From positions 1 to 41,356 of the forward strand of contig JAEYUD010000201.1 in assembly GCA_023433685.1 (NCBI GenBank): DNA of 41,356 nucleotides, read 5' to 3'. Positions within the stretch are counted from its first letter, which is position 1, and every line of letters starts with the position of its first letter. The notes under the pieces were generated by a model. It had not been told where the DNA came from, searched no databases, and saw only the letters and a program-made list of their open reading frames with translations. A program made the translations under genes and the position numbers. This document shows, piece after piece, positions 33,593 to 40,746 of the stretch. Source of the DNA: Bacteroidota bacterium (GTDB lineage Bacteria > Bacteroidota > Ignavibacteria > Ignavibacteriales > Ignavibacteriaceae).

Positions 33593-33689
33593 ATGTGACT
33601 GACATGTGACTGGAACGGGTTTTTATGTGACGGTTATGTGACTGGAACGGGTTTTTATGTGATTCTTATGTGAGGGTTATGTGACTGGA
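33593..33689 (+). repeat. Helically phased ATGTGACNNNN array 2b
   Basis: Seven units at 33593, 33604, 33625, 33636, 33657, 33668 (ATGTGAGGGTT) and 33679, with 10-bp spacers ACGGGTTTTT at 33615-33624 and 33647-33656, giving a 32-bp period. It ends 57 bases before the SDR start. Nothing else is seen in the 335-base gap 33412-33746 apart from arrays 2a and 2b, the hairpin between them, and the SDR ribosome binding site. Confidence 0.93.
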
Positions 33690-33746
33690 GCAGGTTAATT
33701 GAACAGTTCAATGCTTCCGAATGTTCTCTGATAAAAAAGGAGATAC

Positions 33747-34448
33747 ATGCAGAAGCATTTCGTTATTGCTGGCGCCACATCCGGAATTGGCCTCGATCTT
33801 GCCAACCGTTTACTTGCCGCGGGAAATAAAGTAACCGGCCTCGCGAGAAGGGAATCACAGATCTGGCACCCGGACTACACTCATATTCAGTCCGACCTTG
33901 TTGATCAGTCAGTTGCCCTCCCAAAGATAGAAGGAAGTGTCGATGGCTATGCCTACGCTCTGGGAAGCATCAACCTTCGACCGTTCAAGGCACTTTCCCT
34001 CAACGATTTTCAGAATGAATTGAATATAAACCTCCTTGGCGCGGTAAGAACCATTCAGCACCTCTTCCCGAACCTGAAACAGGCGGGCAACTCTTCGATC
34101 GTGCTCTTCAGCACTGTCGCGGTTCAGACAGGTATGAGCTACCACGCTTCCATCGCCTCCGCGAAAGGCGCGGTTGAGGGTCTTACCCGCTCACTCGCGG
34201 CTGAATTCGCCCCCGCGATAAGAGTTAATGCCATCGCGCCATCACTAACCAATACACCGTTGGCAGGCAAGCTCCTCTCCACCCCCGAAAAAGTGGAAGC
34301 ATCAGACAAACGCCATCCCCTCGGAAGGATCGGCCAGCCCGAAGATATCTCCTCGGCGGCAGAGTTTCTTCTGAGCGATGCCTCCTCCTGGATAACAGGA
34401 CAGATCATTCATGTTGATGGGGGGATGTCAGCGGTAAAGCCTGTTTGA
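33747..34448 (+). CDS. SDR-family protein lacking the catalytic Tyr of YxxxK
   Basis: A 233-residue short-chain dehydrogenase/reductase fold protein. The NAD(P)-binding motif is AGATSGIG (8-15); the C-terminal IRVNAIAPSLTNTPLA and WITGQIIHVDGG are typical. At the active site Ser is present in FSTVAV, but where YxxxK is expected the sequence reads IASAK (YHASIASAKGAVEGL), so the Tyr is Ile; a Tyr four residues earlier is not in register. Members of this FCB subgroup often share this change, so it may act on another mechanism or mainly bind cofactor. A perfect AAAGGAG ribosome binding site precedes the ATG. The stop TGA is within a GTGAACT heptamer tract. Confidence 0.88.
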   Translation: MQKHFVIAGATSGIGLDLANRLLAAGNKVTGLARRESQIWHPDYTHIQSDLVDQSVALPKIEGSVDGYAYALGSINLRPFKALSLNDFQNELNINLLGAVRTIQHLFPNLKQAGNSSIVLFSTVAVQTGMSYHASIASAKGAVEGLTRSLAAEFAPAIRVNAIAPSLTNTPLAGKLLSTPEKVEASDKRHPLGRIGQPEDISSAAEFLLSDASSWITGQIIHVDGGMSAVKPV

Positions 34449-34577
34449 AGTGTGAACTGTGAACTGTGAAATGTGAAGTTTTAGTGTAGGGGTGTTTGAG
34501 GTCGTTAAGAAGAAAAGCTAACCCAGATCAGGACGGCAATCTCCACACTCTACACTCTACACTCCACACTCTACACT
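34446..34577. repeat. Two facing heptamer tracts between convergent SDR and SpoIIE genes
   Basis: Left: GTGAACT heptamers (34446-34478), starting in the SDR TGA with the same TTTGAAGTGTGAACTG junction as at 10637. Right: heptamers 34541-34577, which on the - strand read AGTGTAG/AGTGTGG and begin inside the TAG stop of the SpoIIE-type gene. The middle shows nothing recognisable. Confidence 0.85.
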
Positions 34578-35719
34578 AATCGAAGTACCACCAGCTTCCC
34601 TTCCGCTTTCAGTTTCTCAACTATCAGCGGGATGATCTTATCGCGGGAGAGAATGCCGAGGCGGGTGAAGTCGATATCATCGGTGGCGGGGTTTTTCGCT
34701 GTTCCGAGGTGTATGTTAACCCTGTCTGCCGCGGTAATAAGTGAGTAAAGAACCGTAACCGGGTTGTTCGCATCGAGTTTTGCCGTGTCTTCACCCCAGA
34801 TGTTGTAAACCTGATTGAGGGTTACAGCCCCTTCCGTCACGAGACCGACTCCTTCGATGTCGTAATCGGGCGGGGTGAGGGGATCGGCAAAATCATCGTT
34901 AACTTTCAGCGGTTTGTTCAGATACCTGGCGGCGATCTTTGCCGTTGAAGCACCGCAGATTATCTTTACACCCGGCGTTCCGAAAAATGTCTCAAATGCC
35001 TCTTGATCCATTGATGGATCTGATGGCGGACCGGTAAAAAGATCGACCACCCGCCCCTTCCTTGAAAAGGCGAGTATCGCGCTCACATCATCCCCCTGCT
35101 TCCTGCCCCAGTTGGAAAGTGCTTCTTCTTCGATGAGCGCAGGGATGTGCTTCATCGCCGCGCCCTTGCTCAGAAGTGAGGTCAAGTAGCCGTTCACTCC
35201 CTCAAGCTCCCAGCCGGTGATGAATCTGCCGCCAATTCCCGACTGTGTTACGCCATCGGAAACGAGCAGCACCCCTTCCCCTTGCCCGATCACGCAGTTA
35301 AACTCGGTTACGAAAGCCGTTCCATTATTGAAAGTACGCCCTTTCAGAGGGTAGGCTGTTCTTCCGGAAAGAAACAGCGGAAGTGGTGTCTCGTAGCAGA
35401 GGATCGTTGTGAGACCGTCGTTCAGTATCCGCATCATGGTCAGGGCTGAATACGGGAGATCGGCATTTTTCGCTTCTTCCATCGTGACAACGGTGTTCAT
35501 GAACGCGTGACGGAGCGAAAACCCCGAATTGAGCAATTCCTTAAGCCTGGAGGCGGCCATCATAGCAAAAATGTTTGCTTTAATGCCCGAGCCGAGCCCG
35601 TCGCAGAGGAGCACGGTTGTATGCGCCCCGGTGCGGATCACTTCGATCAGGTCACCGCTTGGGAGTCCCTTTATCTTCGGTTTCTGTGCTGTCTCTACTT
35701 CGAAGTGTAAATATCCCAT
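34571..35719 (-). CDS. SpoIIE-family protein phosphatase (PP2C-like)
   Basis: A 382-residue cytosolic phosphatase of the SpoIIE/PPM type. Metal-binding motifs: LLCDGLGSGIKAN (Asp plus DGxGxG, about 40) and LLVSDGVTQSG (about 155). The C-terminal about 170 residues form an extra domain of unknown role. SpoIIE phosphatases dephosphorylate Ser/Thr on anti-anti-sigma or similar proteins; no such partner is in the window. The start is ATG 35719 or GTG 35725; either overlaps the stop of the sensory hydrogenase gene, so the two are translationally coupled. Together they suggest an H2- or redox-to-phosphatase signal path, as in group C [FeFe]-hydrogenase loci. Confidence 0.87.
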   Translation of the reverse strand: MGYLHFEVETAQKPKIKGLPSGDLIEVIRTGAHTTVLLCDGLGSGIKANIFAMMAASRLKELLNSGFSLRHAFMNTVVTMEEAKNADLPYSALTMMRILNDGLTTILCYETPLPLFLSGRTAYPLKGRTFNNGTAFVTEFNCVIGQGEGVLLVSDGVTQSGIGGRFITGWELEGVNGYLTSLLSKGAAMKHIPALIEEEALSNWGRKQGDDVSAILAFSRKGRVVDLFTGPPSDPSMDQEAFETFFGTPGVKIICGASTAKIAARYLNKPLKVNDDFADPLTPPDYDIEGVGLVTEGAVTLNQVYNIWGEDTAKLDANNPVTVLYSLITAADRVNIHLGTAKNPATDDIDFTRLGILSRDKIIPLIVEKLKAEGKLVVLRLV

Positions 35720-37452
35720 AACCACTTGTTCTTGTTTGTTTGTCCCTGACGGTTGCTGTCTTCAGTAAGTTTCATAAGATTATCAAGAAGTGCTTCACTC
35801 TTGGCGGTGCCTTCGCCGAGGATCTTCGCGAGCACCTGGGCGGTGGCTATCTGGTGCTCAAGCAGCTCTTCCGCCTTTTTCAGCGTCTCACTTCTCAGCT
35901 GATCGAGCTGTTTCTTCCCCGTCTCCACGCCCGTGATATCGACAAATATCCCCGTGATGTTGTCTTCATTTATTCTGAATATCTTCGCTTCTGCCGTTAG
36001 ACTGTACCTCGCGATGCTCACTGTCTCTTCGATCAATGGAGAAGTGCCGGCCCTCATCTGTTCGAAAAGATCGGGGTCCATTATCTGGGAGATGTGTTTT
36101 CCGATCACGGAGCCGGTGCAGAGGAACATCTTTTTGAAAGCTTCATTTATGCTTACCACATTAAGGGAACGGTCGAGAACAATAATCCCGTTCGGAGAAC
36201 GGTCAATTATCTCATCCGCCCTTCTTTCAGCGAAACGCCTCATGTAGGGGATGCACATCCCCGTTTCTGCCATTCCTGTCAGCACTGCCCGGGCGTTATC
36301 GCGGCAGGTTTCATAACCGCACGCCCCGCAGTTAAGCTCATCTTCCGGGGCGAACTTCGCCGTCAACTGCAGGATTTCCCTTATCTGTTCTTCTGAAAAT
36401 TCCGTTTTCACAGGCCCGGAGAGGTCGTGGAAAGATGTCACAAGCTGAAGTGGTTCTTCAACGAGCTTTTCGCCCCGCTCCCGCTTTGATGCGGCGTATG
36501 CCTGAACATTCATTTTCCTGCGCAAAATATTAAGATCAGAGCGAATGCCGGGTCCGTTGATGCACCCCATCGAGCAGACAAGAGGTTCCAGAACCAGACC
36601 TTCCTCCCCCTCTCCGACGATGTTAAATGCTTCAACTGTTCTCTCGAAACTGCTCAGGCAAAGTATCTCTTTCCCTTTCGATGTGCCCCCGCAGAGTGCC
36701 GCAGTCTCTTCCATTCCACCCGAGATGCAGTAGGCCTCACCACCGGTGTATTTTTCCATGTCGAACCCGCTCTCTTCGAGGAGGCTGAGGTCGATCCCCT
36801 CAGCCTCGAACCAGTCGAAAAGCTCCTCAAGGGTGAGGGCGGCATCTATCAGACCACCGTACTCAGGAAGATCGGCCTCCATCTTTTTCGCGACACACGG
36901 ACCTATAAACACGACCTTCACCAATGGTCCCTTCCGCCGTTTTATCAGCTTCGCCTGAGCGATCATGGGAGAGGGGACGGGAATAAGTTTATCAAGGAGC
37001 TCAGGTCTGTACTTGCTCGCGTACTCAACCGCCGCGGGGCATGAAGTGGTGATCACCCCCTTCCCCTTTTCGGCCGCTTTAAGATACTCTTTTGTCACAT
37101 AGTATGCACCTTCAGCCACTTCAACCACCGTTGAGAAGCCCAGCAGCCTTAGTGCCGAGGGAAAACGCCTTACAAGATTCGCGTCGATCAAACCCGCGAA
37201 CGATGGCGCTACTGCAGCTACCACACCGGCTTCACCAGCCAGCAGTTCCCGCGCCTTGTCAATGTCTTTGCGGTAGGCCTTTGCCCCCTGTGGACACTCG
37301 ACCACGCACTTGCCGCAGAAGATGCACCTGTTCTCATCAACATAGGCCTGACCTTCCCTGATGCCGACTGCCTTCACGGGGCATACCCGGACGCAGCGGT
37401 AACAGTCTTGACACTTCGCTTTGTTCGTATAAATATATCTGTTTTCTTTCAT
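35695..37452 (-). CDS. Sensory-type [FeFe]-hydrogenase with PAS domain (HydS-like)
   Basis: A 585-residue multidomain protein. Residues 14-53 hold two [4Fe-4S] ferredoxin motifs (C14/17/20/24 and C43/46/49/53). An H-cluster domain follows: L1 TTSCPA (Cys138), L2 IGPCVAKKME (Cys186), L3 LVCSMGCINGPG (Cys293, Cys297), the four Cys that hold the H-cluster. Next is a CGACGYETC...C iron-sulfur module (about 378-400), a PAS domain (about 410-515) and a coiled C-terminal helix. L1 has Pro where catalytic enzymes have the proton-relay Cys (TSCCP), as expected of sensor-type group C enzymes. It is divergent from rex-hydCBA and coupled to a SpoIIE phosphatase. Maturases HydE, HydF and HydG are not in the window. 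Confidence 0.9.
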   Translation of the reverse strand: MKENRYIYTNKAKCQDCYRCVRVCPVKAVGIREGQAYVDENRCIFCGKCVVECPQGAKAYRKDIDKARELLAGEAGVVAAVAPSFAGLIDANLVRRFPSALRLLGFSTVVEVAEGAYYVTKEYLKAAEKGKGVITTSCPAAVEYASKYRPELLDKLIPVPSPMIAQAKLIKRRKGPLVKVVFIGPCVAKKMEADLPEYGGLIDAALTLEELFDWFEAEGIDLSLLEESGFDMEKYTGGEAYCISGGMEETAALCGGTSKGKEILCLSSFERTVEAFNIVGEGEEGLVLEPLVCSMGCINGPGIRSDLNILRRKMNVQAYAASKRERGEKLVEEPLQLVTSFHDLSGPVKTEFSEEQIREILQLTAKFAPEDELNCGACGYETCRDNARAVLTGMAETGMCIPYMRRFAERRADEIIDRSPNGIIVLDRSLNVVSINEAFKKMFLCTGSVIGKHISQIMDPDLFEQMRAGTSPLIEETVSIARYSLTAEAKIFRINEDNITGIFVDITGVETGKKQLDQLRSETLKKAEELLEHQIATAQVLAKILGEGTAKSEALLDNLMKLTEDSNRQGQTNKNKWLWDIYTSK

Positions 37453-37472
37453 CTCTCATCCGATCTCAAATT

Positions 37473-37486
37473 CCGGAACGATCCGG
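37473..37486 (-). promoter_or_regulatory. Small inverted repeat upstream of the HydS-like gene
   Basis: CCGGA-ACGA-TCCGG (37473-37486), flanked by AATT on one side and ACAATT on the other, starts 21 bases upstream of the ATG at 37452. It may be an operator or leader hairpin; no regulator is assigned. Confidence 0.3.
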
Positions 37487-37598
37487 TACAATTCCTAAAC
37501 AATTTCCGTGCCACCTGCAGGATATCACTATTAACACCCTTTTCGCCCCCGTTAAACTCTCCTCAAAGCAAATTTTTCCCGGTTTTTAGAAAAATCCC

Positions 37599-37627
37599 TT
37601 GACAAATATCGGAATTTTCCATATTTT
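37599..37627 (+). promoter_or_regulatory. Promoter of the rex-hyd operon
   Basis: TTGACA (37599-37604), 17 bp, then TATTTT (37622-37627): a sigma-70-like arrangement 64 bases before the rex ATG. The divergent region is otherwise AT-rich and without a gene. Confidence 0.5.
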
Positions 37628-37639
37628 AATCAGTATAAA

Positions 37640-37662
37640 TTTCTCGATATATTTTTCTCGAT
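37640..37662 (+). promoter_or_regulatory. Direct repeat TTTCTCGAT in the rex leader
   Basis: TTTCTCGAT at 37640-37648 and 37654-37662, 14 bp apart, lies just downstream of the -10. It may be an operator. I do not see the TTGTGAANNNNTTCACAA-type Rex site here. Confidence 0.35.
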
Positions 37663-37690
37663 TAGAAAAACACGCAAAAAGAAAGAAATT

Positions 37691-38341
37691 ATGACCACAA
37701 AAGAGATCAAACATGTTCCCGAGCCGGTTCTAAGAAGACTCCCGAGATACCTTCAGGTTCTCTCCCGCCTTAAAGAGGCAGGTGTAAAGGAGGTCTCAAG
37801 CACCAGGATCGCCGATGAGTTATCGCTCGACTCAACACAGGTCAGAAAAGATATCGAGTTTACCGGGATAACGGGCCGCCCCAAAACGGGTTTCCCGCTC
37901 CCCGAATTGATTCATGCCATAGAATCATTCCTTAACTGGGATAATGTGAGTGACGCCTTCCTCGCGGGTGCCGGCAGTCTTGGTACCGCGCTCCTGGGAT
38001 ACCCCGGCTTCAAGAATTACGGCATTAATATTATTGCCGCGTTCGATGCCGACACTTCGAAGGTTGACGGCGTCATTCGCGACATCCCGGTTTTCCATAT
38101 CGACCGCCTTACGGGTCTCGCGCAGAGGATGCACGTGCATATCGGTGTGATCACCGTTCCCGCGGCTGAGGCACAAAAGGTTGCCGATGCAATGGTTGAA
38201 GGCGGAATCAAGGCGATATGGAACTTTGCCCCCATCCAACTCCGCGTTCCCCCCGGTATAATTGTCGAGAACACCCTGCTTCAGTCGGGCCTCTCGGTAC
38301 TTACCAGGAAACTCGGACAATCACTCAAAGAACAGATATAA
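37691..38341 (+). CDS. rex: Redox-sensing transcriptional repressor Rex
   Basis: A 216-residue Rex repressor, which binds DNA when NAD+ is high and leaves it when NADH rises, thereby inducing fermentation and hydrogenase genes. The N-terminal winged helix (about 10-80) reads RLPRYLQVLSRLKEAGV, STRIADELSLDSTQVRKDI. The Rossmann domain has GAGSLGTALLGY, then the AAFDAD acidic end; the C-terminal domain-swapped helix is intact. It is the first gene in front of hydC with a 9-bp gap, so it is probably autoregulated and controls the hydrogenase. Length is normal. Confidence 0.96.
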   Translation: MTTKEIKHVPEPVLRRLPRYLQVLSRLKEAGVKEVSSTRIADELSLDSTQVRKDIEFTGITGRPKTGFPLPELIHAIESFLNWDNVSDAFLAGAGSLGTALLGYPGFKNYGINIIAAFDADTSKVDGVIRDIPVFHIDRLTGLAQRMHVHIGVITVPAAEAQKVADAMVEGGIKAIWNFAPIQLRVPPGIIVENTLLQSGLSVLTRKLGQSLKEQI

Positions 38342-38350
38342 GGAAATAAA

Positions 38351-38869
38351 ATGCACAGCGAAACCCCCGTGACCGCGGTAAGAAAGTTCGCCGCCGTATG
38401 TGCCATACTTGAAAAATATGAATACAGACCTGAGAAACTGATCCCGATACTTCAGCATGTTCAGGAAGAGTACCGCTACCTCCCGGAGGATGTGCTTGCC
38501 TACATAGCCACAGCACTCGGTATCTCACCCGCCCGTATATATGGTGTGGCAACATTCTACGCCCACTTCGCGCTCGAACCGAAAGGAAAGTATGTTATAA
38601 AAGTATGCGACGGCACAGCCTGCCATGTGAAAGGCTCTACCCCGCTTCTTGACGAGATCAGAAAGAAACTCGCTCTTTCAGCAAAACAACACACAACCGG
38701 TGACCTCCTCTTCACGCTCGAAACGGTCTCATGCCTCGGAGCGTGCGGAATTGCCCCCGTGGTTGTGGTTAACGAAGAAGTACATTCACTTATGACACCG
38801 GGAAAAACCTCGGCTATGATTGATGAAATACTCACTAATGAGAGGGTTGAAGATGAACAGCATGCCTGA
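38351..38869 (+). CDS. hydC: Electron-bifurcating hydrogenase subunit HydC (NuoE-like)
   Basis: A 172-residue NuoE-like [2Fe-2S] protein. The thioredoxin-fold cluster ligands are CDGTACHV (C-x4-C) and SCLGACGIAP (C-x3-C). An N-terminal helical part with HVQEEYRYLPEDV and IYGVATFYAHF is typical of complex I 24-kDa/HydC subunits. It transfers electrons between the flavin in HydB and the rest of the complex. Ribosome binding site AGGAAA. Its 3' end overlaps hydB by 17 bases. A NuoE of a formate dehydrogenase or Hnd complex is the alternative. Confidence 0.92.
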   Translation: MHSETPVTAVRKFAAVCAILEKYEYRPEKLIPILQHVQEEYRYLPEDVLAYIATALGISPARIYGVATFYAHFALEPKGKYVIKVCDGTACHVKGSTPLLDEIRKKLALSAKQHTTGDLLFTLETVSCLGACGIAPVVVVNEEVHSLMTPGKTSAMIDEILTNERVEDEQHA

Positions 38870-40745
38870 CCTGAAAAAAATCGCCCTTGAGTACGGCGAA
38901 CTCTACTCACAGGTGAACCGCCGTGTGGTTATCTGCGCCGGAACCGGATGCATGGCAAACGGCGCGCAAAAAATAAAGAACGAATTCCTTAACATCGCCC
39001 GGCTTACCGGGTTAAAATTTGAAACCGAACTGAGAAAAGAGGAAGAGAGATTCGACCTCCTGACCGGAAGCGGTTGCCAGGGCTTCTGCCAGATGGGTCC
39101 CTTGGTAACGGTTGAACCCGAAGGAATTTTTTACATAAAAGTAAAACCTGAAGATGTGGCGGAAATTGTCGCTGAAACAGTGATGAACGGCCGCCCTGTG
39201 GAGAGGCTCCTCTACAAAGGCTCCTCCGGAAAACCGTGCCGAACAGCTCACGACATCAACTTTTACAAGAAACAGACCCGCCGCGTTCTTCGCGACTGCG
39301 GCAACCTCGACCCCGAAGATATCAGGGAATACATCCACCGTGGTGGTTACCTCGGTGCTGAAAAAGCATTCAGGGAAATGTCGCCCATTGATGTTTGCGA
39401 TGAAATTCTAAACTCCGGCCTCAGAGGCAGGGGCGGCGGCGGCTTCCCCACCGGAAAGAAATGGGCACTCGCCCAGAGCCAGAAGAGCGACAAAAAGTTT
39501 ATCATTTGCAACGGAGACGAAGGCGACCCCGGAGCGTTCATGGACAGAAGCGTGATGGAGGGGAACCCCCACTCCGTGATCGAAGGCATGCTCATCGCCG
39601 CGTACGCGATCGGTGCCGATGAGGGATATGTATATGTGCGACTCGAGTACCCCCTCGCGGTGAAAAGGATCAAAAAAGCGGTTGAAGTCGCGCTTGAGTA
39701 TGGAATACTCGGCGACAATATCTTCGGAACAGGAAAAAGCTTCCATATCAATGTGATGGAAGGCGCGGGCGCGTTCGTCTGCGGTGAGGAAACAGCCCTG
39801 ATCTCCTCAATCGAAGGGAAACGGGGAATGCCCAACCCAAAACCGCCATTTCCGGCGCAGTCGGGGCTTTTCGGCAAACCAACCATTATCAACAATGTTG
39901 AAACTCTCGCCATGGTACCGGGGATCATCCGGAACGGGGCGGCTGATTTCAGACAGTCCGGCACAAAAGACTCCCCCGGCACAAAAACCTTTGCCCTTAC
40001 AGGTCATGTGGTGAACACGGGTCTTATCGAAGTACCCTTCGGCACAACCTTACGCGAGATAATTTTTGATATTGGCGGAGGTGTCATTGGAAACAATGGG
40101 GAAGTTGATCCCGACGGGTTCAAAGCCGTTCAGATCGGAGGCCCTTCAGGCGGTTGCCTCACGACAGCACACCTTGATCTCCCCTTGAGTTTCGATTCAC
40201 TCCGCTCGATAGGAGCAATGGTCGGCTCAGGCGGACTCGTGGTCATGAACCGGAGCACATGCATGGTGAGGATCGCGAAATACTTCATGGAGTTCACTCA
40301 GAATGAATCGTGCGGAAAGTGCGTCCCCTGTCGCGAGGGAACAAGACAGATGCTCTCCCTCCTCGAAGACATCACGGAGGGAAAAGCAGATGAGCATACG
40401 CTTGAGATCCTCGACCAACTCGGAAAGGCTATCACGAAAGCCTCTCTCTGCGGACTCGGTAAAACCGCCCCCAACCCCGTCCTCTCACTTCTCTCCCTCT
40501 TCAGGGAAGAGATGGAAATACATGTAACCCAGCAAAGGTGCCCGGCTAAAGAGTGCAAAGCCCTCCTGACCCCCGTGGTTATAGAAGAGAAGTGCAAAGG
40601 GTGCGGCCTCTGTATAAAGAAATGCCCGGTTGGTGCCATTTCAGGTGAGAAAAAACAACCACACTTCATTAATGAAGAGCTTTGCATTAAGTGCGGAGCG
40701 TGCATCGAAGCTTGCAGGCTCGACGCCATATCGGAAGGAGTTTAA
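38853..40745 (+). CDS. hydB: Electron-bifurcating hydrogenase subunit HydB (NuoF-like)
   Basis: A 630-residue NuoF-type flavoprotein. N-terminal thioredoxin-like [2Fe-2S] domain (CAGTGCMANG, GCQGFCQMGP), then the FMN/NADH core with RGRGGGGFPTGKKW and GDEGDPGAFMDRS, an SLBB part, the [4Fe-4S] region ESCGKCVPCREGT plus LCGLG, and two C-terminal [4Fe-4S] motifs (CKGCGLCIKKCP, CIKCGACIEAC). This layout is that of Thermotoga HydB and Hnd subunits. I chose ATG 38853 with GAGGG 5-9 bases upstream; the longer frame from 38820 lacks it. NADH, ferredoxin and H2 electrons would meet at this subunit. Confidence 0.94.
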   Translation: MNSMPDLKKIALEYGELYSQVNRRVVICAGTGCMANGAQKIKNEFLNIARLTGLKFETELRKEEERFDLLTGSGCQGFCQMGPLVTVEPEGIFYIKVKPEDVAEIVAETVMNGRPVERLLYKGSSGKPCRTAHDINFYKKQTRRVLRDCGNLDPEDIREYIHRGGYLGAEKAFREMSPIDVCDEILNSGLRGRGGGGFPTGKKWALAQSQKSDKKFIICNGDEGDPGAFMDRSVMEGNPHSVIEGMLIAAYAIGADEGYVYVRLEYPLAVKRIKKAVEVALEYGILGDNIFGTGKSFHINVMEGAGAFVCGEETALISSIEGKRGMPNPKPPFPAQSGLFGKPTIINNVETLAMVPGIIRNGAADFRQSGTKDSPGTKTFALTGHVVNTGLIEVPFGTTLREIIFDIGGGVIGNNGEVDPDGFKAVQIGGPSGGCLTTAHLDLPLSFDSLRSIGAMVGSGGLVVMNRSTCMVRIAKYFMEFTQNESCGKCVPCREGTRQMLSLLEDITEGKADEHTLEILDQLGKAITKASLCGLGKTAPNPVLSLLSLFREEMEIHVTQQRCPAKECKALLTPVVIEEKCKGCGLCIKKCPVGAISGEKKQPHFINEELCIKCGACIEACRLDAISEGV

Positions 40746-40746
40746 A

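Noticed and set aside
31762..33689. CRISPR array
   Set aside because: Units are only 11 bp, the intervals are 0 or 10 bp of conserved sequence, and no cas gene is present.
38820..38852. Earlier hydB start
   Set aside because: It lies further inside hydC without a ribosome binding site; ATG 38853 has GAGGG at a good distance.
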